Positions 39,615 through 48,293 of a stretch of 64,000 bases of DNA are shown piece by piece. Under the pieces are notes generated by a model. It did not search any database, was not told the origin of the DNA, and worked only from the letters and a program-made list of their open reading frames with translations. A program made the position numbers and the translations under genes. Every line of letters begins with the position of its first letter. Positions within the stretch are counted from its first letter, which is position 1. This DNA is from CAMPKL01 sp963817465 (lineage in GTDB: Bacteria > Acidobacteriota > Terriglobia > Bryobacterales > UBA6623). Where the stretch lies: contig CAWFOP010000018.1 of assembly GCA_963817465.1 (NCBI GenBank), positions 124,001-188,000 on the forward strand, written 5' to 3'.

Positions 39615-39984
39615 CGTCCATCATCGACTTGATGGCTTGCTCGACTTCGGCCGCGACGACCTCAATACCAGGGGTGTCGAACGCTTTCATCATCTCGGTC
39701 GGCAACATCGTCGAGATCGTATAGCCGTCGCCGTTCGAGAACACCGAAATGCGGCAAGGCAACGCCGTCGAGATCGACGGGTTGGCCTCGAGCACCTTCT
39801 TGGCCTGCCCCGGATTGCAAACTTCGTAGATGCGGACCTCGCGGTCCATCTCGACGCCCTTCTTTCGCATCGTGGCCTGCAGATCGTGCACCGTCAGAAC
39901 GCCGAACTTTCGGCTCGTGGCCGCATCATGCAGCGCCTTCTCGATGGCTTCCCAGGTTTTGTTGGAACGCACTTCGTATAACAT
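39601..39984 (-). CDS. DUF302 family protein
   Basis: The start is placed at the ATG 39984, where the family's typical opening is found (MLYEVRSNKTWEAIEKAL), giving 127 residues; the open frame upstream is Arg-rich and not conserved in character. Motifs FGVLTVHDLQATMRKKG, YEVCNPGQAKKVLEANPSI, ALPCRISVFSNG and the closing AAEVEQAIKSMMDEA are those of DUF302. The family binds small molecules or haem in some reports but has no settled function. Cytoplasmic by sequence. Confidence 0.85.
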   Translation of the reverse strand: MLYEVRSNKTWEAIEKALHDAATSRKFGVLTVHDLQATMRKKGVEMDREVRIYEVCNPGQAKKVLEANPSISTALPCRISVFSNGDGYTISTMLPTEMMKAFDTPGIEVVAAEVEQAIKSMMDEAAS

Positions 39985-40113
39985 TCTTGCCTCTGGACTT
40001 AGACTAGCGAGTCGACGGCCTCGCCTCCGCTGGGGCCGAAACATAGCTTCCGGATGCTATGGAGTTACCGCCACGGCGGAGGTATGATCCGAACGTCCGA
40101 AGGAGTATTTCGA

Positions 40114-40695
40114 ATGCGGCAGTCGTTGTTTGTCATCTGCGTCTCGATCGGTGCGCTCTCCCTTGCGGTTCCACGTCCGGCATCGGCCCAAGGCAACTCG
40201 AACGGAAACGCAAACGGAGGCCAGAGCGAAGTCCAGCGAGGGTTCGCCATCGCTCCCGTGCCCCTCAATCTCGCCGGCAAGAATCAAGCGCTTGTGGGCA
40301 TCGGCAGCTACCTGGTCAACGGCCTCATGGATTGCGCCGGATGCCACCAGGTCGACCAATACCTGCCCGGGGGCGACCCCTTCCAGGGCCAACCGACCAA
40401 AATCAACCAGGCCACGTATCTTGGCGGAGGCGCCCCGTTCGGCCCATTTGTCTCGCGGAACTTGACGCCCGACCAGGACGGGTTGCCTGCCGGCTTGACC
40501 TACGATCAATTCGTGCAGACCATCCGCATGGGAGTTGATGCCAAAGCGAATCCGCCGGACTTGTTGCAGGTCATGCCGTGGCCCGCGTACCGCCATGCGA
40601 CGGACCAGGCGTTGCGCGCCGTTTACGAGTACCTGCGGTCGATTCCGTGCCTCGAGGGCGGACCCGAGGCGCCCGCGAACCGTTGCGGGCCGTAG
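40114..40695 (+). CDS. Secreted c-type cytochrome
   Basis: The start at ATG 40114 is set by AGGAG at 40101-40105, eight bases upstream; a -10-like TATGAT lies at 40083-40088. A signal peptide (cleavage near PASAQG) and an Asn/Gly-rich linker precede one haem motif C74-AG-C77-H78 (LMDCAGCHQVDQYL). The later Met ligand is probably in LQVMPWPAYRHATDQAL. The 193-residue protein resembles the mono-haem subunits that pair with dehydrogenases or oxidases. It has no partner gene next to it. Confidence 0.87.
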   Translation: MRQSLFVICVSIGALSLAVPRPASAQGNSNGNANGGQSEVQRGFAIAPVPLNLAGKNQALVGIGSYLVNGLMDCAGCHQVDQYLPGGDPFQGQPTKINQATYLGGGAPFGPFVSRNLTPDQDGLPAGLTYDQFVQTIRMGVDAKANPPDLLQVMPWPAYRHATDQALRAVYEYLRSIPCLEGGPEAPANRCGP

Positions 40696-40926
40696 CTAGA
40701 CTTTCGGCTTGGGTTCGGGCAAGTCGTATGCCGAGCACGACGACACGAACCCTTGCCGGGCGTGAGAGCCGTCGCAAAACGGCTTCTTCTCAGACAATCC
40801 GCAGCGGCAAAGGCTGAGGGCGGTTCGCCCGCCGAGGCCAAACTCGGCTCCGTCGTGATCGAGGATGGAGAAATCTCCTTCGATGCGCAGCGGGCCGTTG
40901 TTAAAAGCTTTGATAGTGGTCGACAT
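40696..40926 (-). CDS. CDGSH iron-sulfur domain protein
   Basis: This is a 76-residue single-domain protein. The start is placed at ATG 40926 (MSTTIKAFNNGPLRIEGD), where the typical N-terminal strand begins. The 2Fe-2S ligands are complete: C40, C42, C51 and H55 in LCRCGLSEKKPFCDGSH. Proteins of this type are small cytoplasmic redox or cluster-transfer proteins. It is convergent with the cytochrome gene, with the stops abutting, and lies 34 bases downstream of the TIGR04282 gene, possibly in the same transcript. Confidence 0.9.
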   Translation of the reverse strand: MSTTIKAFNNGPLRIEGDFSILDHDGAEFGLGGRTALSLCRCGLSEKKPFCDGSHARQGFVSSCSAYDLPEPKPKV

Positions 40927-40960
40927 AGGTCGGAAGAACCAGTATACAATCGCGGCGGCT

Positions 40961-41600
40961 TCACAGGCCCAGCGCGCGGCGAGTTCTGGGCCCGATCCCC
41001 GGATCCCGCCGCAGGCGCGCCAGATCAGGCGGCTCGTCGACATCCCACCAAGGCTCGAGCAGCGTCGTCCGGTAGCCGACCCGCTCGAAGGCGCGCATCG
41101 TGTCGGTCAGGGTGGAGTCGGCCGACCAGGTCACCTGGTCGAACATGTCCGGTCGCGGGTCGCAACATCCAACGGCGTAATATCCCCCGTCGAGCGTCGG
41201 GCCCAGCACCGCCGCGCCCGGCCCGTCCAGAGCGGCGAAAGCGGCTTCGAGCCGGTTCAGCGGCAAGGTTGGGCTGTCGGTTCCAACGATCAAGCAACGC
41301 TCAAAGCCTTGATCGACAAGTGATTTAAAACAATGGAACATGCGCTCGCCTAAATCCCCCTCCTCCTGCTTGGCCCAGCGCTCGTCCAGCAGGCTGAGCC
41401 CCGGCCAAGGCTCATCCACGTACAGCCGCAGATTCGGCCTGGTTCCAGGCCACGAGGCGCCTCCAAGTGTCTTCAATGAAGGCGTCGTACAGGTCCGCCG
41501 CCTGACCCGGAGTCAGGTGCGGGACGAGCCGAGTCTTGACGCGCCCCGGCACGGGGTTCTTCGCGAAAATCGCGACAATTGAAATGGGATCGGGCGACAA
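40961..41600 (-). CDS. TIGR04282 family glycosyltransferase (one frameshift)
   Basis: This is a nucleotidyltransferase/glycosyltransferase-A fold protein of about 213 residues, classed as TIGR04282 (DUF2064). The N-terminus IVAIFAKNPVPGRVKTRLVP is the family hallmark, followed by LIVGTDSPTLPLNRLEAAF and GPTLDGGYYAVGC with the substrate-site residues, and WWDVDEPPDLARL. The frame changes near 41432, between AWNQ and NLRLYVDEPWP. Some members are named for arsenosugar biosynthesis, but no arsenic genes are seen here. It lies 16 bases after the YaiO-like gene, so a role in building or modifying a surface glycan is possible. Confidence 0.83.
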
Positions 41601-41616
41601 CAGATCAGGGTAGCTT

Positions 41617-42960
41617 TTAAAACAGCCAAACCAGGCCCGAGCTCACGATAAACGTGTGGAGACCGGGAAGCTGGCCGAGCCTTTGACGCGTATAACCGGC
41701 CTCAACGCGCCAATCGAAACGCGGCGTGACGGAAACCCGCAGCGTGCCCATCAGAGCGCGCGAGCGCAGCAGTGCGAGGTCATTCACGCTTTCGATTCTT
41801 TCGACCGACGACCCGATGCCGTAACGGATGCTGACGCTGCTTCTCAGTCCGAGGTCGCGGCGTGCGCTCAACTGCACGGCGCGGTTGCCGATGTCGAGCG
41901 ACGGAATGTAGAAGCCCCGCGCGGCGAAGCTCCAGTTTCCGATGTAGTTCGTCGCCGAGCCGGTAAAGATGTTGATCGGGCTGTCTCGGAACCCCAGCCG
42001 CCGGATGCCGCCCGACACCTCGAGGCCGCGACGCACGCGCTGGAAGATCTCCGCCCCCGCCGTGTAATGCGGGAACAGCGTGCCGTCGGGGGAGCCGCCT
42101 CCGCCGACCCAGAAGTACGTGCCGTCGCGCAAGACCGGATACATTTCGAACTCGACGCGCTCGCTGCGGATGCCGTTCCGGCGAGCCTGCCCGAGCGTCA
42201 CGCTCAGCGGGCCGGCCGGGGTGTTGCGTCGAAAGCGCGCTGTGTACTCGCGCCAATCGTCGCGCGTGTCGCTGAAAGTTTCGCGGCGCGCCTCGATCTC
42301 CACCTCCGACTTGGCGCCGTTTCGAAAGGCGAGCTTCCGCAGACCTCGCGCTTGAGCGTGTTTCGGGTGCTGTTCGAGCAGCAGGTCGAGCGTGTGGGCG
42401 GAGTCGCGGTAACGGTGCAGCTCATATTGCAGTTCCGCGCGCAGATATTCGACGCCGACCTCGAAACCCTGGCCGGGAACGGGTTCCTCGAGGATCTCGA
42501 GGGCCGCTTCCGGCCGCTTCGACCAGCGCTCGACGTTGGCCAGGGCGATCCGGGCGTCAACGTAATCCGGATGACCGAGCAGCACGCTTTGCAGCTCGGC
42601 TCGCGCCTCGTCGTAATCCCCTTCCCAAGAAAGGATGAGCCCTCGCAGATACTGCAGGTCGGCGTCGGTGGACAGGTTCGGATCGCCTTCGATCAGTTCG
42701 AGAGCGCGCTTGCGCCGGCCGTCCGCCGCGAGCGCTCGAGCCCGATCGAACACTTCCTCGACCGGCTTCAGAGCAGGCGCGGCCGCGGCGCCCGCCGCCA
42801 TGGAGGCGTACAGCGAAGCCTTGTGCGCCGTGCGGGTCCAAAGAACAGCGCGCGTCCCTGGGTCGCGATCGAAGGCGCGGACCGCGGGCTCGGCGGCCGT
42901 TGCGCCGCTCGAAGCCGCGAGAATTGCAAGGGAAATCAGGAGAGCACGCCGACAGGGCAT
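41617..42960 (-). CDS. YaiO-family outer-membrane beta-barrel protein with TPR-like N-terminus
   Basis: The start is set at ATG 42960, where a clean signal peptide begins (MPCRRALLISLAILAASSGATAA); an in-frame ATG at 42978 would overlap the upstream gene. Residues about 60-200 are TPR-like helical repeats (ALELIEGDPNLSTDADLQYL, ARAELQSVLLGHPDYVDARI). From about 205 to the end the sequence alternates like a beta-barrel and closes with an aromatic residue (SSGLVWLF). This TPR-plus-YaiO-barrel layout fits a polysaccharide export or anchoring porin. In E. coli yaiO lies next to the GT2 gene yaiP; here a GT2 synthase is 5 kb away in the same locus. Confidence 0.75.
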   Translation of the reverse strand: MPCRRALLISLAILAASSGATAAEPAVRAFDRDPGTRAVLWTRTAHKASLYASMAAGAAAAPALKPVEEVFDRARALAADGRRKRALELIEGDPNLSTDADLQYLRGLILSWEGDYDEARAELQSVLLGHPDYVDARIALANVERWSKRPEAALEILEEPVPGQGFEVGVEYLRAELQYELHRYRDSAHTLDLLLEQHPKHAQARGLRKLAFRNGAKSEVEIEARRETFSDTRDDWREYTARFRRNTPAGPLSVTLGQARRNGIRSERVEFEMYPVLRDGTYFWVGGGGSPDGTLFPHYTAGAEIFQRVRRGLEVSGGIRRLGFRDSPINIFTGSATNYIGNWSFAARGFYIPSLDIGNRAVQLSARRDLGLRSSVSIRYGIGSSVERIESVNDLALLRSRALMGTLRVSVTPRFDWRVEAGYTRQRLGQLPGLHTFIVSSGLVWLF

Positions 42961-42964
42961 CCCG

Positions 42965-43582
42965 CTACCCCCCGGCAAAATAGGCGTTGAGCACGATAGA
43001 AGCCGAGATGAAACTGGCCAGCAGGATCAACGCCGACAACAGGATGAAACCGACGCTTACTTCCAGGCGACGCGATTGCGGCGGCGCCGCCGTCTCGACC
43101 TCCGCGTCCGGCCGGCGCTCGGCCGAGTAGCGCAGCGCGGCGACCTTTTCGTTCATGGCGTCGAGCCGCGCCGCGAATTGCTGCAGACGACGCTCGACGA
43201 GAGCTTCCTGCTCCTTCAATTCGTTCGTGACGCGATGCGCGGTCTGCGATTCGAGGTGGTCGACCGCTTGTTGGAAGAGCGTCTGAAGCTGCTCGACCAT
43301 CGCGTCCATGCGCGCGCGCGAGTTCTCGTATTTCTCGATGCTCGCTTGCTGCTCCTGCGAAAGGCGCTCGATGAGCGTTCGTACGTCAGCCGACATCTCG
43401 GCGTCGTCGCTCGGCGTTTCTCCGAATTGATGCAGCAGCAAGCGGTTCGGACTCAGCGGTCCCGCACGTCCGCCGCGAGACTGCGTCCGCTGCTCGCCCT
43501 GCGGCCGGCCCGGCCCCGGGCTCTGCCGGCTGCGGCGTCCCTTCTTTGGGCGCTTCTGCATCGAGATGGCTTGGTCCGACAC
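42965..43582 (-). CDS. Coiled-coil protein with C-terminal membrane anchor
   Basis: 205 residues, not a recognised family. The first 55 residues are basic and Gln/Arg/Pro-rich. Residues about 60-155 form a long coiled coil (VRTLIERLSQEQQASIEKYE, LEQ-type heptads through VERRLQQFAARLDAMNEKVA). Residues about 178-200 are one transmembrane helix at the C-terminus (VGFILLSALILLASFISASI), leaving the coiled coil in the cytoplasm. It ends four bases before the YaiO-like gene starts, so the two are co-transcribed. It could be a scaffold or length-control subunit of the envelope locus; that is inference from position. Confidence 0.7.
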   Translation of the reverse strand: MSDQAISMQKRPKKGRRSRQSPGPGRPQGEQRTQSRGGRAGPLSPNRLLLHQFGETPSDDAEMSADVRTLIERLSQEQQASIEKYENSRARMDAMVEQLQTLFQQAVDHLESQTAHRVTNELKEQEALVERRLQQFAARLDAMNEKVAALRYSAERRPDAEVETAAPPQSRRLEVSVGFILLSALILLASFISASIVLNAYFAGG

Positions 43583-43716
43583 TCCTGCTGAGCGCTCGTT
43601 CGCGGTACTGCCCGGCGCCTGACCCTCTCACATAAAGCTAGACCAGGCTTATGGAATGAGGCATACAGCGCCTCCCTTAGAGGTCCCTAGGAAACCACTT
43701 GGGGGAGCAGCGGCGC

Positions 43717-45532
43717 TTAGCGTCCGAAGCGGCCGCGCGCGGGCGCTGGACCGCTGCGCTCCACAGGGTCGGCTCCGAATCGCACGTCCTCCAGGTGGAG
43801 ATCGAAGCGCTGGGCCGCCGCGTTGTCGCCGAGCGGGTTCAGGGCCAGCGTCTGCACGTCCTCGAACGTGAAGCCGCCGCCGAAGTCGCTGAGGCGAATG
43901 CGGTAGGTCCGGCGGCCGCCCTCCACTTTCATGGTCAGGCGCGGCTGATCGGCGAACGTGTCGACGCCGGCCTTGATCAGCGCGATCTCGAGAGTGGCCG
44001 AGCCCTCGGCGGTGAATTCGAGATAGTCGTAACCGCTCAAGTCGACCGGCTGCATGCCGGCCGCGAGATGACGCACGACGTTCACGTAGCTGATGACGCT
44101 GCCGCTTACCGTAAAGCCGCGCTCCAGAGCGAAGACCTTCGGCGATGAGGCGGTCTGCTCGGCCTCGATGTTGAACGAATCGATTTTCCCGTACGGCTCG
44201 CCCGACCAATAGGTCCAGACGCCGTCGGCGAAATAGACCAGATCATCGTCGACGTAGAAGTTGAAATCGAAAATCGGTCCCACGGGGATGGCCAGATGGT
44301 CGCGGTAAGGCACGACCTTGGAATACTCCTCGCGGGCGCCATCCTCGGTGCGGCTGAGCGAGCCGCGGACGGTGACCTCCTCGACATGCGAGTCGAGGCG
44401 CTTGAGGTCGAGATAGACGGTCCCGGCGCGGTAATGCCCGCCGGTCACATAGACGCTCGGCGCTTCGGTTTCCGTCACTTGCACGGTTTGCGGCAAGCGA
44501 TTGAGCACCTCTCCGGCGAGGATCGTCGCGATCTCGGGATTCGCGCCCCAGACCTGAAAGTTGTAAACCTGTCCCGCGGTGAACGCCGGTTGGCTGACCG
44601 TATCCCAGCGCCCGTCGAGCTGGTAGGGCACGGCGGCAGGCGAAACGGCGAAGCTGATCGAGTAGTCGCTGCCGCCCGTCGTCCGGCGCAGTTTCGACAT
44701 GAGCAGGTCGAACCCACGCACGTTAACCTCTCGCACGTTGTCGAGCGTCGAGCCTTTCAGACGGTCGCAGATCGGCTTGGTGTGCTCGTAGGGGCCGTCT
44801 TCGGTCACCAGAGCCAATACGGCGCCGGTCCGGCGGCCGCTCGCGTCGAGGTAGTCGGTTGCAAATACGCCATACGCGTTGGTGACGCCGATCAGGTCGG
44901 CCGGCGTTGTTTCAACGCCCTGTCCCCACGATCCGGACGTCGGCACGTAGGCTTCGACGCCGGTGGCGGCGGCGGCCTTGAGATCGACGCCCTCGAGCTT
45001 GTCGACCTGGCCCAGCTTCTTCAATAGGTCGCGCCGGGCGATGAGCTGCGACAAGCGTCCATTGCTCTCGAGACCCCCTTCCCCGCCCGAACTGATTTCG
45101 CCATTGATCGTCGTACTTGCGGTGTTATTCGAAGGGTTGGGGTCTTCGCCCTCTTGGGTGACCTCGCCGCTGATAGTCGGCGGCGCCTTGAGGATTGGTC
45201 ACCACTACCGTGATCTTGTGGCTCTTGCCCTTCTTGACCTGGCCGATCTCCCAGATATAGCCGTCCGACACCTGCGTGACGGTTCCGTTGGTCGCGGAGT
45301 TGCCGACCGGGTCCGCGTTGTTCGGCATGTAGATCCGGACCTGAACACGCTGGGCGTCGGTGTCGCTGCTGAGATTCTCAACGGTGAAGATAATGCGGTA
45401 GTTTCCGCTCACTCCCGCCGCTTGCTGGTCGACCGTGAGCTCCATGTCGACGCCTACGCTGCTGGGAATCTGCACGGCCCATGTCGGAAGGCAAGTTATC
45501 GCTAAGCCGCTGGCAAGCAAGAGAATCTTCAA
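43717..45532 (-). CDS. Secreted DUF11-type protein with C-terminal beta-sandwich (one frameshift)
   Basis: About 605 residues when joined. A signal peptide (MKILLLASGLAITCLPTWA) precedes a DUF11/CARDB-like adhesin domain (IIFTVENLSSDTDAQRVQVR, IWEIGQVKKGKSHKITVVV). The frame shifts near 45185 (after TNPQG) and continues with APPTISGEVTQEGEDPNPSN and a Gly/Ser linker. The middle carries a fibronectin-like segment, and the last 150 residues look like a CIA30/CBM11-type carbohydrate-binding sandwich (VDLSGYDYLEFTAEGSATLE, RRTYRIRLSDFGGGFTFEDV). It is the first gene of a five-gene minus-strand run and is divergent from the Hpt/receiver regulator. It is probably a surface or matrix protein. Domain names beyond DUF11 are tentative. 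Confidence 0.7.
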
Positions 45533-45884
45533 GGTTGCTATTCATGGTTATTACCGATCCACCGAAGCCATAGACGAATAGCCTTCGTCAGGCACATGGT
45601 TAGATTGCGCCCTGAAGCGCTCGGCAGGCTCCTAGCAAGACGCTCGTAACGCTCAGGAAAATTCCCGTATGAACGCTAGTACTGGAGAACAACGCCGAGG
45701 GTACGTTCGTACGCGTCAGCGGACCGGGCAAACTGCGACGAAGACCTGAAGGGCCGTCTAAGACAGGCCTCAGCCGTTGCGGGAAACGCTCTAGGCGGCC
45801 TACGCCGCCGACGGCGCCGGTAGTGGATTTCCCTAGTTACCGGGGCCGCGCGCCCGATGCTCTAATCGCTGTGAAGAGAGGCGG
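45533..45884. other. Divergent intergenic region of the polysaccharide locus
   Basis: This is 352 bases between two divergent genes, likely carrying both promoters. A hairpin GGCGGC (45794-45799) / GCCGCC (45804-45809) with loop CTAC lies near the plus-strand gene, and GAGAGGCGG just before its ATG is the ribosome site. The rest could hold a structured leader, but I could not fit a known riboswitch. Confidence 0.5.
45794..45809. repeat. GGCGGC-N4-GCCGCC hairpin
   Basis: A six-base-pair perfect stem with loop CTAC, 75 bases before the regulator start. A very similar hairpin (loop GACA) follows the last gene of the block at 49751-49768. Confidence 0.5.
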
Positions 45885-47102
45885 ATGGAGCAGTCGACGG
45901 GCCAGGCGGTTGAACGGTTCAAGACCTCGAAGCCTGAGCGAAATTTCGTCACGGGAGCTTTGCTCGAGCGCTTTTTGAACGAAGCGCGGCGGGAACTGGA
46001 GATTCTGCGCGCCGGCGTCCGAGAGGGCGCGGACCGCGAAGAGGCGGCGGCCGTGCTGCATCGCTGGATCGGCACGGCGGGGCTGCTCGGCATGCCTGAC
46101 GTGTCGCAGGCGGCCGCGGAAACCAAGACGCTGCTGCGGAAAAAGACGCGAACCGACGACCGCCGAGCCAAGAAGCTGATCGCCCAAATGGCCGAGCGCC
46201 TCGGCGCGCAAGAGACTCCCTCGATTCCCCGCCGGCCCGAAGCCCGCGAGCGAGTTTCCGCCCCGGACCCGAAGCCTCACCAACCCGAAATCGACGGGTC
46301 GCGAGACAGCCTCTGGGGCGTCCGCACCGCGCTCGTCGGGCTCGAGATGCGAACAGCCAAGCGCTGCGCGGCGGCTCTCGACGCGCGCGGCGCCTTTCCG
46401 CGAGCGCTCGACGGCGCGTCCGATGTGGGACGCAGCAACCTCGACGGATTTGATCTGTTCGTCGCCTCCGCCAATGAAAACGTCGTTCGTCAGAGCTGGC
46501 GCGAGGCCATGGCCGCCACGCGGGCGCCCATCGTTTGGGTCGGCGGGCGGCCCGCGGGCGTCATGGAACTGTCGCGCCGCAACGGCGGCTTGATGGACTT
46601 TCTCATGGACGCCGAGCGCCCCGACGAATTGGTGGCGCGCTGCGAGATGCTGGTGAACCGCGGCAAGCCCGCCGCGCACGCCGAGCCCGCGCAGCCGCGC
46701 GACGCCGCGCTCGAGATCGTCGTGGCCGACGACGACCCGACGGTAAACTCGGTGCTCGAGGCGACGCTGCTGAGCGAGGGCGTCCTCTGCCACTGCGCGA
46801 TTGACGGCGGTGAAGCTTTGGACCTCGCGCGCCGCGTCAAGCCCGACGCGATCGTGCTCGACGTGATGATGCCGCGGCACGACGGATTCGAGGTTTTGGC
46901 GGCGCTCAAGAACGACCGCGAAACCGCGACGATTCCCGTCATCCTGCTCACGGCGCGCCAACGCGAGGAGGATATCTTGCGCGGGTTCAGCCTCGGCGCC
47001 GACGACTACATCACCAAGCCGTTCTCGCCCAACGAGGTTCTGGTCCGTCTGCGTCGACTGGTCAAGAAGAACCGCTTCAACGCCCGCGCAGCCTCCGCCT
47101 AG
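45885..47102 (+). CDS. Hpt / degenerate receiver / receiver-domain regulator
   Basis: 405 residues with three signalling modules. Residues about 22-110 are an Hpt domain with the phospho-acceptor H59 in VLHRWIGTAGLLGMPDVS. Residues about 140-270 look like a receiver fold (TALVGLEMRTAKRCAAAL, GFDLFVASANE, APIVWVGGRPAG) but lack the acidic pocket and phospho-Asp, so they form a pseudo-receiver. Residues about 280-395 are a complete receiver (IVVADDDPTVNSVLEATLLS, D326 in VLDVMMP, VILLTAR, DDYITKPFSPNE). No output domain is attached, so it probably acts through phosphotransfer or protein contact. It is the first gene of a plus-strand block with the HEAT-repeat and GT2 genes. Confidence 0.82.
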   Translation: MEQSTGQAVERFKTSKPERNFVTGALLERFLNEARRELEILRAGVREGADREEAAAVLHRWIGTAGLLGMPDVSQAAAETKTLLRKKTRTDDRRAKKLIAQMAERLGAQETPSIPRRPEARERVSAPDPKPHQPEIDGSRDSLWGVRTALVGLEMRTAKRCAAALDARGAFPRALDGASDVGRSNLDGFDLFVASANENVVRQSWREAMAATRAPIVWVGGRPAGVMELSRRNGGLMDFLMDAERPDELVARCEMLVNRGKPAAHAEPAQPRDAALEIVVADDDPTVNSVLEATLLSEGVLCHCAIDGGEALDLARRVKPDAIVLDVMMPRHDGFEVLAALKNDRETATIPVILLTARQREEDILRGFSLGADDYITKPFSPNEVLVRLRRLVKKNRFNARAASA

Positions 47103-47112
47103 GGCCAATGAG

Positions 47113-48286
47113 ATGAAAGGCGATCGCGAGATTTGGGTCAAGTCAACGGCGATGTTCGGCGGCTATGTCGCCGCGATCGCCCTGCTGCAGCGCTACTTCG
47201 CGCTGCGCGGCTGGTCGAACGGCGTCGAAGCCGCGGTCATCGCCTTCTCGATCATCCAGGCGATTACGACGTTCAGTCTGATGGGCCGCTCGCTGTGGAA
47301 TAAATATCAAGATCAGTTGGAGGCAGAGCGCCGGCGGTATTTTGAGCCCGCTCTGCGGCGCGTGCTCGGTCGACGCGCGGCGGGCGAAGAGCTCTCGACC
47401 GAAGTGCGCAAGCTTTTCCGCAGCCGTCCGGAGGACGCCGAGCGCGTCTTCGCCGAGTTCCTGGTATCGATGCGCGGCGAGAGCCTCGCGCGCATCCAAG
47501 AGACAGCCCGGGACGCCGGCGTGGTGCATCGCTGGCACATCCTGTCGCACTCGAGCGACCGCAACACCCGCCTGCGTGCGATCGAGGGACTGATGCTGGT
47601 GCGCTCGGTCGGCTCGCGGCGCGCCTTGATTCGCGCTCTCGACGACGAAGACCCTTATATCGGCATCATCGCGGCCCGCGCTCTGCTGCGTTTGGATCGG
47701 GCCGAAGGCGCCGAGGCCGTCTTCCGCTTCGCGCTGCGGGGCGAGCCGATCGTGCGTTCGTTGCTGTCGACCGAGCTCGCCGAGCACGCGCAGCGGCTTT
47801 GCACCGACTGTTTGCCCGGCATCTTGCGGCTGGGCGACGCCGTCACCGCCGCCCGGGCGCTCGACCTGGTTTCATCGTGGCGCATGTCGTTGACCTTCGA
47901 CGGCCTGCTGAGAGGCCGTCAATCGTCCCGAAGAGCAGGTTCGCGCCGCGGCCTTGCGCGCCGTCCGCTGGGCGCAGAACCACGAAGAGCTCGAACCGTC
48001 GATCGCGCCCGCCTTGCTCGACCGCAATCCGGAAGTGCTGGCCGCCGCCGTCGAAGCGGCGGGCCGACTACGGATGGTTTCGTCGATCGGCAGCCTGGCG
48101 CGTCACATCCGCTCCCGCGAAGCCAACGTCGCCAAGGCCTCCGCCGAGGCGCTCGCTTCGTTCGGCTACGTGGGCCGGCGGGTGCTCGAGATTCGCGCCC
48201 GCGAGGGCGGCGCCAGCGGAGCGGTTGCGGCTCTGGAAGCGCTGACCGAGCAGCGCCTGCGCACGCCGGTCGGGGCGGGAGCCTAA
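47113..48286 (+). CDS. Membrane-anchored HEAT-repeat protein (one frameshift)
   Basis: About 390 residues. One or two N-terminal membrane helices (AMFGGYVAAIALLQRYFALR, VEAAVIAFSIIQAITTFSLM) are followed by a helical region and HEAT/PBS-lyase-like repeats: RNTRLRAIEGLMLVRSVGSR, RALDDEDPYIGIIAARALLR, and, after a frame change near 47910, EEQVRAAALRAVRWAQN, NPEVLAAAVEAAGRLRMV and REANVAKASAEALASFGYVG. It ends at 48286, eight bases before the GT2 gene, and begins ten bases after the regulator, so the three genes form one operon. HEAT repeats would serve as a scaffold linking the regulator to the synthase. That role is inferred. Confidence 0.8.
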
Positions 48287-48293
48287 ATAGGCG

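Noticed and set aside
40961..41600. Arsenosugar biosynthesis function for the TIGR04282 protein
   Set aside because: The family name suggests it, but no arsM or radical SAM arsenosugar gene is nearby. Only the glycosyltransferase-fold call is kept.
45541..45884. Possible c-di-GMP (GEMM-type) riboswitch in the divergent region
   Set aside because: Fragments such as GGGCAAAC (45726-45733) resemble the motif, but the conserved GACGCAAAGCC part and the paired 3' end could not be fitted on either strand.
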